Position numbers and translations under genes: made by a program
Shown here: one piece after another, positions 23,650-33,860 of the stretch
How the letters are laid out: the number at the start of each line of letters is the position of its first letter
How positions within the stretch are numbered: the stretch's first letter is position 1
Notes under the pieces: generated by a model
Told to the model about the DNA's origin: nothing
The model's database searches: none
The model's input: only the letters and a program-made list of their open reading frames with translations
NCBI RefSeq assembly: GCF_020379485.1
Contig: NC_063451.1
Location: forward strand, 24,658,630 to 24,722,629
Direction of reading: 5' to 3'
From: Brassica napus
Taxonomy: Eukaryota > Streptophyta > Magnoliopsida > Brassicales > Brassicaceae
DNA length: 64,000 nt

Positions 23650-24718
23650 TTTTGACCACAATATATGCAAACTTCACGTCTTAATTGACCACCATAGCTG
23701 ACCATCATATCTGACCACCACGGTTAATATGCTTCACCATTTAGTTTTTAGCAAAAAATATTAGCTTAACGTAGTTGACCACTATAATTATATAGTTCTA
23801 TAAAATATTAATGAAATATTAATTATTGGTAATATTTATACACACGTTAGAAAATAATAATATAAAACTATTAATTTGTAACAAAACAATTATTATGTTA
23901 CTCTCTAAACATTTTGAAAACCAAACCAAGATCGACTCAGTATATATATTGGTTGACTGGTCTGACCAGTTTAACCCGTTTAACGGGTTTTTAAAATTTT
24001 ATTGTATATTATATATGTATATATACCATATGCTTTAAGAAAAAAAAAAGGAATTCTATATGAACTTCAATTATTGACATACATAATATTAATATTCAAA
24101 TCACAATGTATATTCTTTCTTACAACAAAATTTCAAATCTTATAGTAATGGAAAAATTCAAAACATATAATATTTAGATGAGAAGTTGGAATAAGACTAA
24201 TAATTTTTTCGTATATAGAAAAAAACTATGAAATAATATGTGAAAACTGAAAAGAAAAAAACTATTAATCACTAATAGCTTCATAACAAAATTCTTAGAA
24301 CAGTTAAAAGACTATAAACTATGTTTTACTGGATTTTTCCAGTTTTTTCTCAAATCCAGGTTGATTGGCCTGACCTATTTAACGGGTTTTTAAAATTTTA
24401 TTGCATATTATATATGTATATATACCATGTTTTAAGGAAAAAATGAATTCTATGTGAACTTAAATTGTTGACATACATAAGATTAACATTCAAATCACCA
24501 TATATATGTTTTCTTACAACAAAATTTCAAGTCATCGGTTATACTGGATTTTCCAGTTTTTTTTTCAAATCCCAAATTTTAAACTGAATCGAACTCAACT
24601 TATTAGACGATTCATGGTCAGACTGTTTTCGACTGGTTGGTACGGTCTGGTTTCCAAAACATTGCAATATTTATAACATAAAATATCATGCGCTTTCAAA
24701 GAGCGGGTCAAAATCTAG
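23650..24718 (+). mobile_element. Helitron H1, copy C (3' portion, gene-carrying variant)
   Basis: It matches H1 from the point equivalent to 9471 in copy A through to the terminal hairpin (24690-24704, one base changed) and CTAG at 24715-24718. The 5' part of H1 is replaced by myosin exons and other fragments, consistent with a Helitron that acquired host exons. Its own 5' TC terminus is not located. Confidence 0.75.
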
Positions 24719-24957
24719 TATACTATTCAAACATAAGACTTTTTTTTGAGGTTCCCTTGATTTTCAAACTATATTACAGGAGGTGTGCCATTTGCTATTT
24801 AATTTTAATATATTGATATTATTTTTGAATTAAGAAAACAAATATTCTCAAAATCGTGTTTTTCAAGTGTCTAACAATACTAACCAATGACATTTATATG
24901 TTGTTCTCTTAATTAATTATTATTGAATGTATATTTCAGTTAAAATAATAATACCAT
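24719..24957. other. sequence flanking H1, empty site of Helitron H2
   Basis: Equivalent to 10635-10851 plus 11592 onward in tract A. The intact string GTATATTTCAG at 24929-24939 is the unoccupied H2 target. Confidence 0.8.
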
Positions 24958-24971
24958 AACTACATTTAATT

Positions 24972-25263
24972 TGTGGAAGCCCCTTTGGTCAAGTGATTTG
25001 ACCAATGGTTCATTAATGTTTCTACACCAGGAGGTATGAGTTTCAATTCCCAGAGAAAGCAGAATTATGCGAATTAAGGGAGGAAAAGGCTTACAAAAGA
25101 TCTACAGCATGGCGCAAGGAGTACCGTCAAGCGTGGAACCCATAGGACGGCTCAGGCGATTCAGTCAGGTGTGAATCCTCGTACGGCACGTAGAATTGTC
25201 GGCTATAGAGTCGTCTGTAATATTTCTAATAGTTGTAATAGCATAATTATCCACCGTTAAAAA
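24972..25263 (+). mobile_element. tRNA-derived SINE with 14-bp target duplication
   Basis: The body is bounded by AACTACATTTAATT at 24958-24971 and again at 25264-25277. It begins with an A-box-like TGGTCAAGTGATTTG and has a B-box-like GAGTTTCAATTCC at 25038-25050, placing a Pol III promoter at its 5' end. It ends in a short A run (GTTAAAAAA). It is absent from tracts A and B at the same site. Exact family not determined. Confidence 0.8.
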
Positions 25264-25277
25264 AACTACATTTAATT

Positions 25278-25739
25278 CATTTGACATAACTAATTCTTAG
25301 TAGTTTAGTGTTAAGCCACGACGTATAACCAGCCAACAGTCTGATAACATTTAAGCAAGGACTCCTTTGGATTTAATATTATTTGGGCTTTACAGAGAAA
25401 AAAAATGTACACGGCCCTCTTTGATTTAAGCCCAAATCAAAACTAAAAAGGGATTAAAATTTAACAAAGATTGGGAAATAACCGTGTCATTTTATATGAT
25501 TAAAGCTTAACGGACCCACATAATCTACGATCCTTTTGGAAATAAAAAGCCCAATTAGTTTGAGTTGCCGAATTAAGTTTAGCAATTATTTTTTTTCACT
25601 TTCACGGTTACCTACAATTACTTTTATATGATTATTCTTTTTTACTTGTAATCTGTTAGACCACATAAAATGTTAAGTGCATTCACTCCTATTTTAAAAA
25701 TGGACCAGAGAAACATAACTAAATCAATTATTTGAGTTC
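25278..25739. other. left part of block X, no gene
   Basis: 25278-25380 continues the A/B/C repeat; from about 25381 the sequence changes to block X. No open frame of interest. Confidence 0.5.
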
Positions 25740-27410
25740 AGTGCCGGTTCGGACTTATCAGGTGCCTAAAGCTGAAAAAGATATTATTAAATACTATTTA
25801 AATAGTTAATAAAAATATTATTAAATATTAATTTTATTTTTTAAAAAATCATTTATCAGCCTCGAATGTAGAAATTTTATAATAATTTATGTTTTTTAAA
25901 ATGTTACACATTAAAAGCTACAGAAACCTACAAAGAAAAAGAGAAAAAAAGTTTATATGACATATGCAGCTATTCATATGAATATCAATTAAAACAAACT
26001 TGGAATATGAAGAATTGATCATTTGAGTTTTTAATTGTTATAGTTTCTGTAGTTATTATAACAAATATCGGAAGAAATACACAAAAGGATGTAAACAAAA
26101 TCCATTTTCCAAAAGAAGGATGTAAAGAAAATAAATGTTTGTTAGTTGTTATTAATACAGCAAAATAAATAATTAGGTTTTGTTTAATTAAATTATTTAT
26201 TTATTCTCACACTACTTAATATAACGTATAAATAATGAAACTATAGTTGTTAGATTAAGTACTAACTGTTCCTATCTGTATTAATGAATAAATCAATTTT
26301 TTTGTATTATCTTAAAAAAGGACAAAAATATCTATTATTAAAAAGTGGAATAAGAAGTCATTTTCGAAATATATATAATATTTGGCGCCTAAAATCCTTG
26401 CTTTATGGGTTTTAGCTCAGGGTCGGGCCTGAAGAAAATTGTTCTATTATTAAACCTGATTTAACAATCTAGTTAAATATGTTTTTAATATATAAAATTT
26501 AATAGTTCTATTTACATGCATACTTAATGTATAAATAAATATCAGATTTAAAACATTGTAAATAAATTAGTTTTTAGATTTTTGATAGTTTAAATTGTTT
26601 TTATTGAGTTCAATAGCTTTGAGGCTCAATCTGAATACGTGATCGGTTTATGATTGAATCAGTTATTAGATCCAACCTGATCACATGATCGATTTATGGT
26701 CAAACCTAGTCCAACCATCGCGTCGTCTATCCGATTTTTAAAACATTGTTTTTTGTGTATACAATATTATACAATATTTGATTCCCAAATAATCTTAATT
26801 AGACATCTTGAGACGTGTTATGAAATTAACTTATGTTAGTCTAACTTTTCTTTTTATACATAATTAAAACCATATATATTTAACCCTTTTTCTGCACACT
26901 GGCGTTTAATTTACAGAACATATAATGAAATACGGCCATATCTTCTATTTTTTTTTTAAAGAGTTAGAGTTTAAAAAGACAAGTCTTAAATTTTCATAAC
27001 GCAAGCTTGAAATAAAAAGTTCCCCCTAAAATCTATAAAAATATTATTGAGAATTAACCGGGTGTACATTGTTTGATGCACCTTATATACAAATATACAG
27101 TGATTGCACCCTTCAGGCAAAACGTATCGAAGTACACATGACTTGAAATTTTACGTAGTGTATCTTTCGTCAAGGCAAATGACTTTAGTTTTCTCCACGA
27201 CACACCCATAAAGATTTGCCTTTAGCACACACTAGTATGATCCATATAGATTTTCTATAATAAATTGTATTATGGGTGTGTGGGCCATAGTCCTTAGATT
27301 TAAACACACATTAGTATCCAATCCTAATTTGCTAATATGGAACAAATTAATTAATTAGGTAATTATTTGTCCTAATTCACATTTTCAGTTATCTACCATT
27401 TTGGTCTATC
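25381..27410 (+). repeat. block X, plus-oriented copy
   Basis: It is repeated in inverted orientation at 60175-60221 plus 62744-64000 (the copy runs out of the window). Identity is high across 26093-27410. It includes the uninterrupted site TAATTATTT at 27360-27368 that is occupied by the foldback MULE in the other copy. Confidence 0.85.
25740..26433. mobile_element. candidate hAT-like non-autonomous element
   Basis: The left end CAGTGCCGGTTCGG and the right end GGGTCGGGCCTG are partly inverted (CAGGCCCGACCC on the other strand), and both are followed inward by CCTAAAGC / GCCTAAAATCC-type motifs. No 8-bp target duplication is evident. Its right end reappears inverted at 63671 in the second copy of block X. 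Confidence 0.4.
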
Positions 27411-28020
27411 TTACCCCATATTAGTTTTCAAAAAATAATAAAATAATAAAATACAAAAGTTATTATCTGTTTAGTTTGATTTTTTTTCGAAAAGTAGATA
27501 AATTTTCATATATTTTCTAATACATTTTCTACTTATTTTAGAAAAATACTTTTTACTTCTACGTTAGAGCAGAACAGAGCCATGCATACCCTTATGAAAA
27601 TAAGGCAACAGCCTCAGCCCATGTTTTTAAATCAAAATTAGAGCCCCGCATAGGTAGACAATGTTTATAAGCTGTTGCATATATATTTACATATAGAGTG
27701 ATTATTTATATATATACTTTACATTTTAGTTTAAACTCTCATTTTGAGATTGTTAATCATAAATATATTCACGATATCATGAAGTTTATTATTGTATGAC
27801 ATGTTGATAACTTGATATGTATGTTTTTATGTATTTTATGCGCTACAAATAACCGCACAGTTCATAGGTTCCTTTCTCTAGTATTAGCATCGGAGAGTCT
27901 GTGAGTTTTAATTGAATGGATGCACTTTAAAAGTTCCACTAGTACAACTACCAGTAGAACTCATTTAATAATTTGTGTATCAAGAGAACATGACGTAAGG
28001 TGCACAAAGTTGCCAATTTA
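27411..28020. other. A+T-rich intergenic DNA
   Basis: No gene recognised. The segment near 27600-27660 resembles remnants of the small element type seen at 16200 and 25740. Confidence 0.4.
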
Positions 28021-28116
28021 CCATTTCAGTTGTTTGTAAATAAAACCACACTAGCATAAATCCCTACACCATTTCAGTTGTTTGTAAATAAAACCACACT
28101 AGCATAAATCCCTACA
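28021..28116 (+). repeat. perfect 48-bp tandem duplication
   Basis: Two head-to-tail copies of a unit starting CCATTTCAGTTGTTTG and ending AATCCCTACA. Identity is complete, so the duplication is recent or an assembly artefact. Confidence 0.9.
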
Positions 28117-28407
28117 CGGTTCGCAGAGCAAAACATGTATTTTGATCTTTGATTTATTTCTACCGAAGATTGGAAATGAATTCTGGTAATTATTTGATGA
28201 TCTAACGTAGCTAAATTACATATCTTATAATACAAAGAAGAAGATTATTCTTTTCTCTTCTAGCCACCTCATCAAATAGGGCAAAGAGGTGGTGACATCT
28301 ATCCCATTATTTTGTTTTGTTGAGAAGACATTGATTCACATTTGAGCTTTTGGTTTCGTTGGAGAGTTTTGCTACCCTTAAGAATGTCCACGTCGACAAG
28401 TATTCAT
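28117..28407. other. intergenic, junction with Athila-type sequence
   Basis: No gene. The sequence changes to retroelement gag at about 28408 without a visible target duplication, so this is a truncation breakpoint, not an insertion end. Confidence 0.5.
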
Positions 28408-28967
28408 TTAGTGGGCCCCCTTTAGATAATAAATATTTCTTCTTTCGACGTTACTTTTGACCAATGTATTATTTGCGTATGCTTTGAACATAATGTTTGC
28501 CTTTTCAGATTCTAGATCTCCAATCGTTAGGTTATCGTCTCCATGTATTTTAATAGCGGACCTATTGGAATAGGTTCTACCAGGGTCTAGGTAGTCTTGC
28601 AAAGGCAATCTTATCTCTTCACCTTTTATCAAGGTAGGATTTATCTTAATAGGGATTTCAGTCCCCTGTTTAGTTTGGCTAGTCTCATTGCTCAATTGAC
28701 CTATTGGTTCAGTTTGGACTACTTCCTCATTAATAAGCTCGGTAAGAGAAGACTTACCTGCTTCCGGCTGGGCGGTGTCGATCGATGTCGGGAGCTCCGT
28801 GTCAGTCGATTCTTTGGTCTCCACGTCGCTCGATAACATTACATCTTCGTCGATCGATGCTCGGCTGAGTTCTGTGTTCTCCATTCTCAGTGTCTGCGTA
28901 GACAGGGAAAGAAAGAAAACTTACCAAGTTTTTCGTAAAAAGTCTATACTAAATTCTAAATTAAATT
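28408..28967 (-). pseudogene. truncated gag start of a tandem Athila-type copy
   Basis: Minus-strand frame from ATG 28884. Its first 120 or so residues (MENTELSRASIDEDVMLSS ... LQDYLDPGRTYSNRS) match the gag start of the neighbouring element at 39642. After about 28527 it diverges and ends at 28408. It lies on the far side of LTR1, where host flanking DNA would be expected. The simplest reading is a tandem element pair sharing one LTR, the second copy cut off here. Confidence 0.7.
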
Positions 28968-30296
28968 TGATATCACTCAAATTACCCTAAGGAGTGAATT
29001 ACTCTCTCAAATAAGAGGTTCAGATGCAGTACTTAGGGATCAAATCCACAAGGACTCTAGGATTACTCAACAGATCTAAGGGATTAGAAATAAAGATAGA
29101 CTAAGAGGTTTAATTGTTTAAAAGCAGTAAATGATAAGTCGAACAAGACAATTGTTCGGTGGTTTAAGTTGAAGTTGTTTTAAGGATGGGAAAACAGCTA
29201 GACTTAGGCAAATTCTCAGGTATGAAAAGCATGCAACTTAGTTCAGACTTAAAGGGTTTGATGGTTTTTGAACTCAAACAATGGCAAAACCAGATAGGTT
29301 TTCATTACTAGATCTCGGATCTCAACTGTCGTCTTTTGATTTCGAGAAAGAGTCGATCGATGTGACTTGATGCACATCGTTTGATACACGTTTCAAACAA
29401 TCGATCGACACAACGATAATCGCATCGATCGACGGTTCTTCTAGCAAGCTTTGCGAGCGGGTTTGAAGCTGTTATCTAACCTTCTAGACCAACTCTCGTT
29501 GTTATCTAGTCAGTTAGATCACGCTGGCTATTTCAGGTATTGAGGTTAACGGTTGGTTAGTTCAATTAATCCTAAGATCTAAAATGAGGGTGATCAATCC
29601 TAATTTTAGCATTAATTAAGCTCAACAAGCATGAAAGAACAGTCAAAACACCTTTTTAACAATCTTATTAGCAGCACATACTTTCAACCTTTATGAGAAA
29701 CCTAAATCTAACAATTGGGTTTAGTCAGACATATTCATGAGAGACAAAGTCATGATGGTTTGAATAAAACTCAAATGAAATTTTGAACACAGAAAGTAAG
29801 AGTAATAGAAATAAAGGAGTTCAAGATCTTCTCTATTATGCAGTCTCAGATCTATCTCTCCAATCCTAAGCTCTTCTAATGGTAGCCAATATGCTTCTTC
29901 TACATACTAGGTCTTTTGGCCAGTCCGCCTCTAAAATGATACAAAACCCTAGTACATATAGCCTCACATACGGCTAAGGGCTTAGGTTGCAATTAATAAT
30001 CTTTATGGGAATGAAGTCTTCTAATTTCGTGATTAATCCTCGAGTGATCCAATATCGATCGATGACGCTGAACGGCTGTCGATCAATTTTAATTGGTTCC
30101 CGTCGATCGATATTGCTCTTCAAGCATCAATCGATTCTCTACGCTTAAAAGTACTCCAAAGTGTCCCAAAAGCATCATTTCCTTCTATCAAGTAACTGAA
30201 CCTGTGATTGCTTTGAAAAGACTCTAAAACATGATAAATATATCTTAAAACACTTATATACCATGACTAAAAATGGGTGAAATACATGGTATATCA
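28968..30296 (-). repeat. 3' LTR (LTR1)
   Basis: 1,329 bp, bounded by TGATATCACTC and GGTATATCA on the plus strand. It includes several TCGATCGA octamers (29352, 29398, 29426, 30055, 30108). Direct repeat of 39726-41586. Confidence 0.9.
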
Positions 30297-30310
30297 ACTC
30301 CCCCAAACTT
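30297..30310 (-). promoter_or_regulatory. polypurine tract
   Basis: On the minus strand AAGTTTGGGGGAGT lies immediately before the TGATATACC start of the 3' LTR, as expected for second-strand priming. Confidence 0.8.
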
Positions 30311-31683
30311 ATCCTTTTGGTTGTCCTCAAGCAAAACAAACGGACAGTCTCTCTGAAAGAGGTTTGAAAATAGTAGGGGCTTACAGATTTAAAACATAGA
30401 AGTCATCACCTCTACAATATCGCATTGCACATCTAAAAGGTCCTAATCACAAAAGCACATTATGCAATATCCTAGCTTAGCAACCAAATTCATCTAGCCA
30501 ACAACTTTGCAAATCATTTCTGACATTCCCTTTGACTAACCTTGTTTCTTAGCATAAATAAAACTGCATGCTTTACCTTGGGAGTATCGATCACATGATT
30601 CAAAGATTTTCAAACAAGTATCTGGATCTGCAGGTAAGAGTTAGTTCCTATCTTTCCTCTCTACTAATTTCTCTCTTTAGTCAAAGTCTGCTTATATTGC
30701 AAGATCAATGACCAAGATTGGACAGGCTTCCATGAATCAAAACTTAATGGTGGTTGCCACCAAGTCTTGTTCACTTCTTTTGGCCTATATCCAAGAATTC
30801 ATATGAATCGAGCCTTGAAGATTGCAGCCACCAAATCCCGTTCGAATTCTTTTTGTTGGAATCCTTATGAAGCAAGCCTTAATGGTTGTAGCCACCAAGT
30901 CCTGTTCGGATTCCACCTAACTAACACCTATTATATATATATTTTTTTTTAAGAAAATAAAATAAATATCTCTACCTATAAATCTAGGGTCGAAATAGAG
31001 AGAGAAAGGTGATAAATCTACACAAGGATTTACCTTCCAGACTTGTTTGAAGAATCCGATCCCATGTATACCAAAGCCCCAAGACAAGCAGTTGTGTCAG
31101 GTTTAGTGTTGGAGGTTAGCCTTGGTTCTTTCAAACAAGCTAGGCAAGTGTGTATAGTTGGCAGGTTGATCCACTTTAGCATCTTTAGTACTATCTGCAA
31201 TCAGTAAATCTAGAATGGTGCTAAAAAGTGGTTAGACATTCAAGTAAAAATCATAAGTTCATAGTCCCTTTCTTGACTCAATAAAATTATTTTTGAAAAT
31301 ATTTTGACAAAACTCAAGAAGATGGTGTTAGTACTACCTCCCCCAGACTTAAATTACACCGTCTCGGTGTAAAGTGTCCAAAGGTCGTGATAAGCAAAGT
31401 TAGATGTTTGAGATGTTAGATCAAAGTGTCGTACCTCTCTGTCCCACACATCGATCGATACCATCCTTTCCTTGTCGATTGATGGCGAGAAACAGAAAAT
31501 TCTGCGTCATGTCTGAAATCAAACACATATAATCTGTCAGTATGGTTAGCTCTGTCTGACACTCCAAACATAAGAAATAAGTAAACAGTCTCAAACATAA
31601 AGCATAGATATGTCAAAAATATAAATCCCACAAGTTCGAAAAAAAAAACAAGTTCATAAGGGAAAGAGATAGAAATGAGAGGA
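30311..31683 (-). other. 3' untranslated internal region of the Athila-type element
   Basis: No coding frame. A second purine-rich block (minus strand CTGGGGGAGG, near 31338-31350) and short repeats of the phrase CCACCAA(G/A)TC near 30750-30900 are visible. Confidence 0.6.
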
Positions 31684-33094
31684 CTATTCGGTGTCCTCGC
31701 TGGTCTCGTCGTCGCTCCCGGACGAAGGATGCCTGCGCTGCCTAGAAGGTCCTCCTGCTGCTGGTGAGTGAGCTCTGATGGTCCTCCTGCTCGTGCAAGA
31801 TACTCGAGCCCAAATGGCACGAAGAGCATCCACAACTACCCTCTGAAAGTCTCCCTGATCGCGCATAAGGATGTCTGGTATGATCGGGAAATCAGGAAGA
31901 GGTGCCTCCGGTGGTCCCTGTGTAGCTCTGGCTCGATGCACTCTGGGAGGTCTGCGCGGGATAGCTGGAAGATTCGGAGGAGCTGGGAATCGGGCATGAA
32001 CCGGAGCCTATCGATCTTGTCATCGAAGTCTGTGATCATCATGTTCGGCATCGACAGTAGACGGTGCTGGTTCCTGATCCTATAACTCCAGAGAAGTTCC
32101 TCCTTGAGCCAACCTGAGTTCATCAGGTGTTGCTCATCCAAGAAGCGGTGGGAGCAGTCGGCGGTGCGCGGGTCTAGGCGGATGCCTAAATACTCAAAGA
32201 TTGGTGTCAGCAAACTCCCAACCGTCTCCTTCTTCCTGCTTTGCCCGTGAAGGGCTTCTTCTTCAGGTCCACCAAGTGTGCAGCAAAAATGGCTCCGCGG
32301 TTTGGAGTCACCACGTCGTCGTTCTCATCGAGATGAGTCAGGTTCACCAAGCCGTTTACTCCACAGAAGAGTAGTGTAAGCTCCTATATCCTGACCTTGT
32401 TGGGCTCCATCTTGCAAACCAACGTGTTTGCAAGAGCCCGTAGAAAGTACCGAAGGGTGCGGTGACAGATGTCTGTCTGTGTAGCGGAGTTGGAGTCCCA
32501 CGCCCACGTGCCGATTATCTCCCAGAATCCGCTGAGGCCTAGGAAGGGTGGAATCTTGCTCGCAGCTGCATCCTCCTGGAAACCGTAGATGCAGCAGAGC
32601 TCGGGGATGGAGATCCTGTATCAAATTCACCTGGCAAAGAAGGTCAGTGTACCATCTCCTGCTACCCTCTCCTTCGAGGTGCTGTAGGTGAGCTCGACTG
32701 TGGCCATAAACTGTCTGACCAAGTCGACGTGGAGATCGTATGCGCGAGTGGCCATGGTGCCAAGTCCGAGCTGCATGATCATCTCCCTGATGTCTGTCTT
32801 GATCTGGAGCTTCCGTAAGATGTATGGGTCGATGAACCGTGTGGGCTCGATAGAGACGCGAAGCCAAGCATTGTAGATCAAGCTGTCGTAGTCGTCCCAC
32901 TCGTCCTTGAGCACGCGGTTGATGCACTCCTTGCTGTTGACCACTTTCTTCGGGTCAGCGAACTCCTCGAATGTGTCGATGGGTGTTTTGTCGTCACGAG
33001 GCCAAGGGTCGCGGTGCTGTATGGAGGTGCTAGCTTTGTCGTATCTCCTCTTCGTCCTCCTCTCACGTCTTTCTGCATCTGCGTCTGAGCTCAT
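31684..33094 (-). pseudogene. Athila-type ORF downstream of integrase
   Basis: It starts at ATG 33094 with MSSDADAERRERRTKRRYD, an Arg-rich N-terminus, then TFEEFADPKKVVNSKECI and a region ending GDGTLTFFAR. Two in-frame TGA codons follow near 32625, after which the same frame continues (SIPELCCIYGFQEDAAAS) to a TAG near 32383. Further frames to 31684 complete it after indels; the C-terminus is Pro- and Ser-rich and acidic. The position after integrase is where Athila elements carry an extra, sometimes env-like, ORF. I see no signal peptide or membrane helix here, so an envelope role is not supported. Function unknown. Confidence 0.6.
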
Positions 33095-33860
33095 CTGAAA
33101 ACAAACAGAAAAGAGAGTAGAAGTGAGATAGTGTTGTCGATATATTATGAAATCGATCGATGAAGTATGTGAGATATCGATCGATATATGTCGGTAAGAA
33201 TTAGTCGACAATAAGGGTATCGATCGACACTATAGAGTTCGCGTCGATCGATGTCGAATCGCGAAACATGCAAAGATCACTCAATTCCAAATCGCACTTT
33301 CAAGGCATTAACAACATAAAATCCACAATCCTAAAACTAGATAATCGTTAGAAACTCCAAAACAGTCCCAAATTCGCGCCTAATCATAAGTTCTAGTTCA
33401 TCTCAAAACTCAACTCTAAAAATTCCTAACAAAAGAGAATTTCGAAGTCAAACCTTGTAGATCGGGTGAGTGAATGAACTAAACAGATAGAGAATGAGAA
33501 ATCGAGTGGATTAGGGTGAGAAACAGAGGAATTCCGTGAAGAATCGAGATAGAAAAGAGAGGTTTTCATTTCGTTAAGATTTTGAGAATGAGAGGAGAAA
33601 GAAGCGGATGTCGAGTTAAATGAGGTTAACCCTCGATATGTCCGCATTGATCGATGGCAAGACATCTACATCGATCGATATTTCTCCAAATAAACTACTC
33701 CTGATTTCTATTACTCCTAATATTTTACTAATAATAAGATATAAATATAAATATAGATATACATAAAAATATAATTAATTTTTTTTTTTGAAAAGAAAAT
33801 GTGTTGCCTCCCATTCAGCGCTTAAATTTTAAGTCTTTAGCTCAACTTCTTGAATAAACT

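Noticed and set aside
31684..33094. Retroviral-type envelope gene
   Set aside because: The position is right for an Athila env-like ORF, but no signal peptide or membrane helix is visible and the frame is broken.
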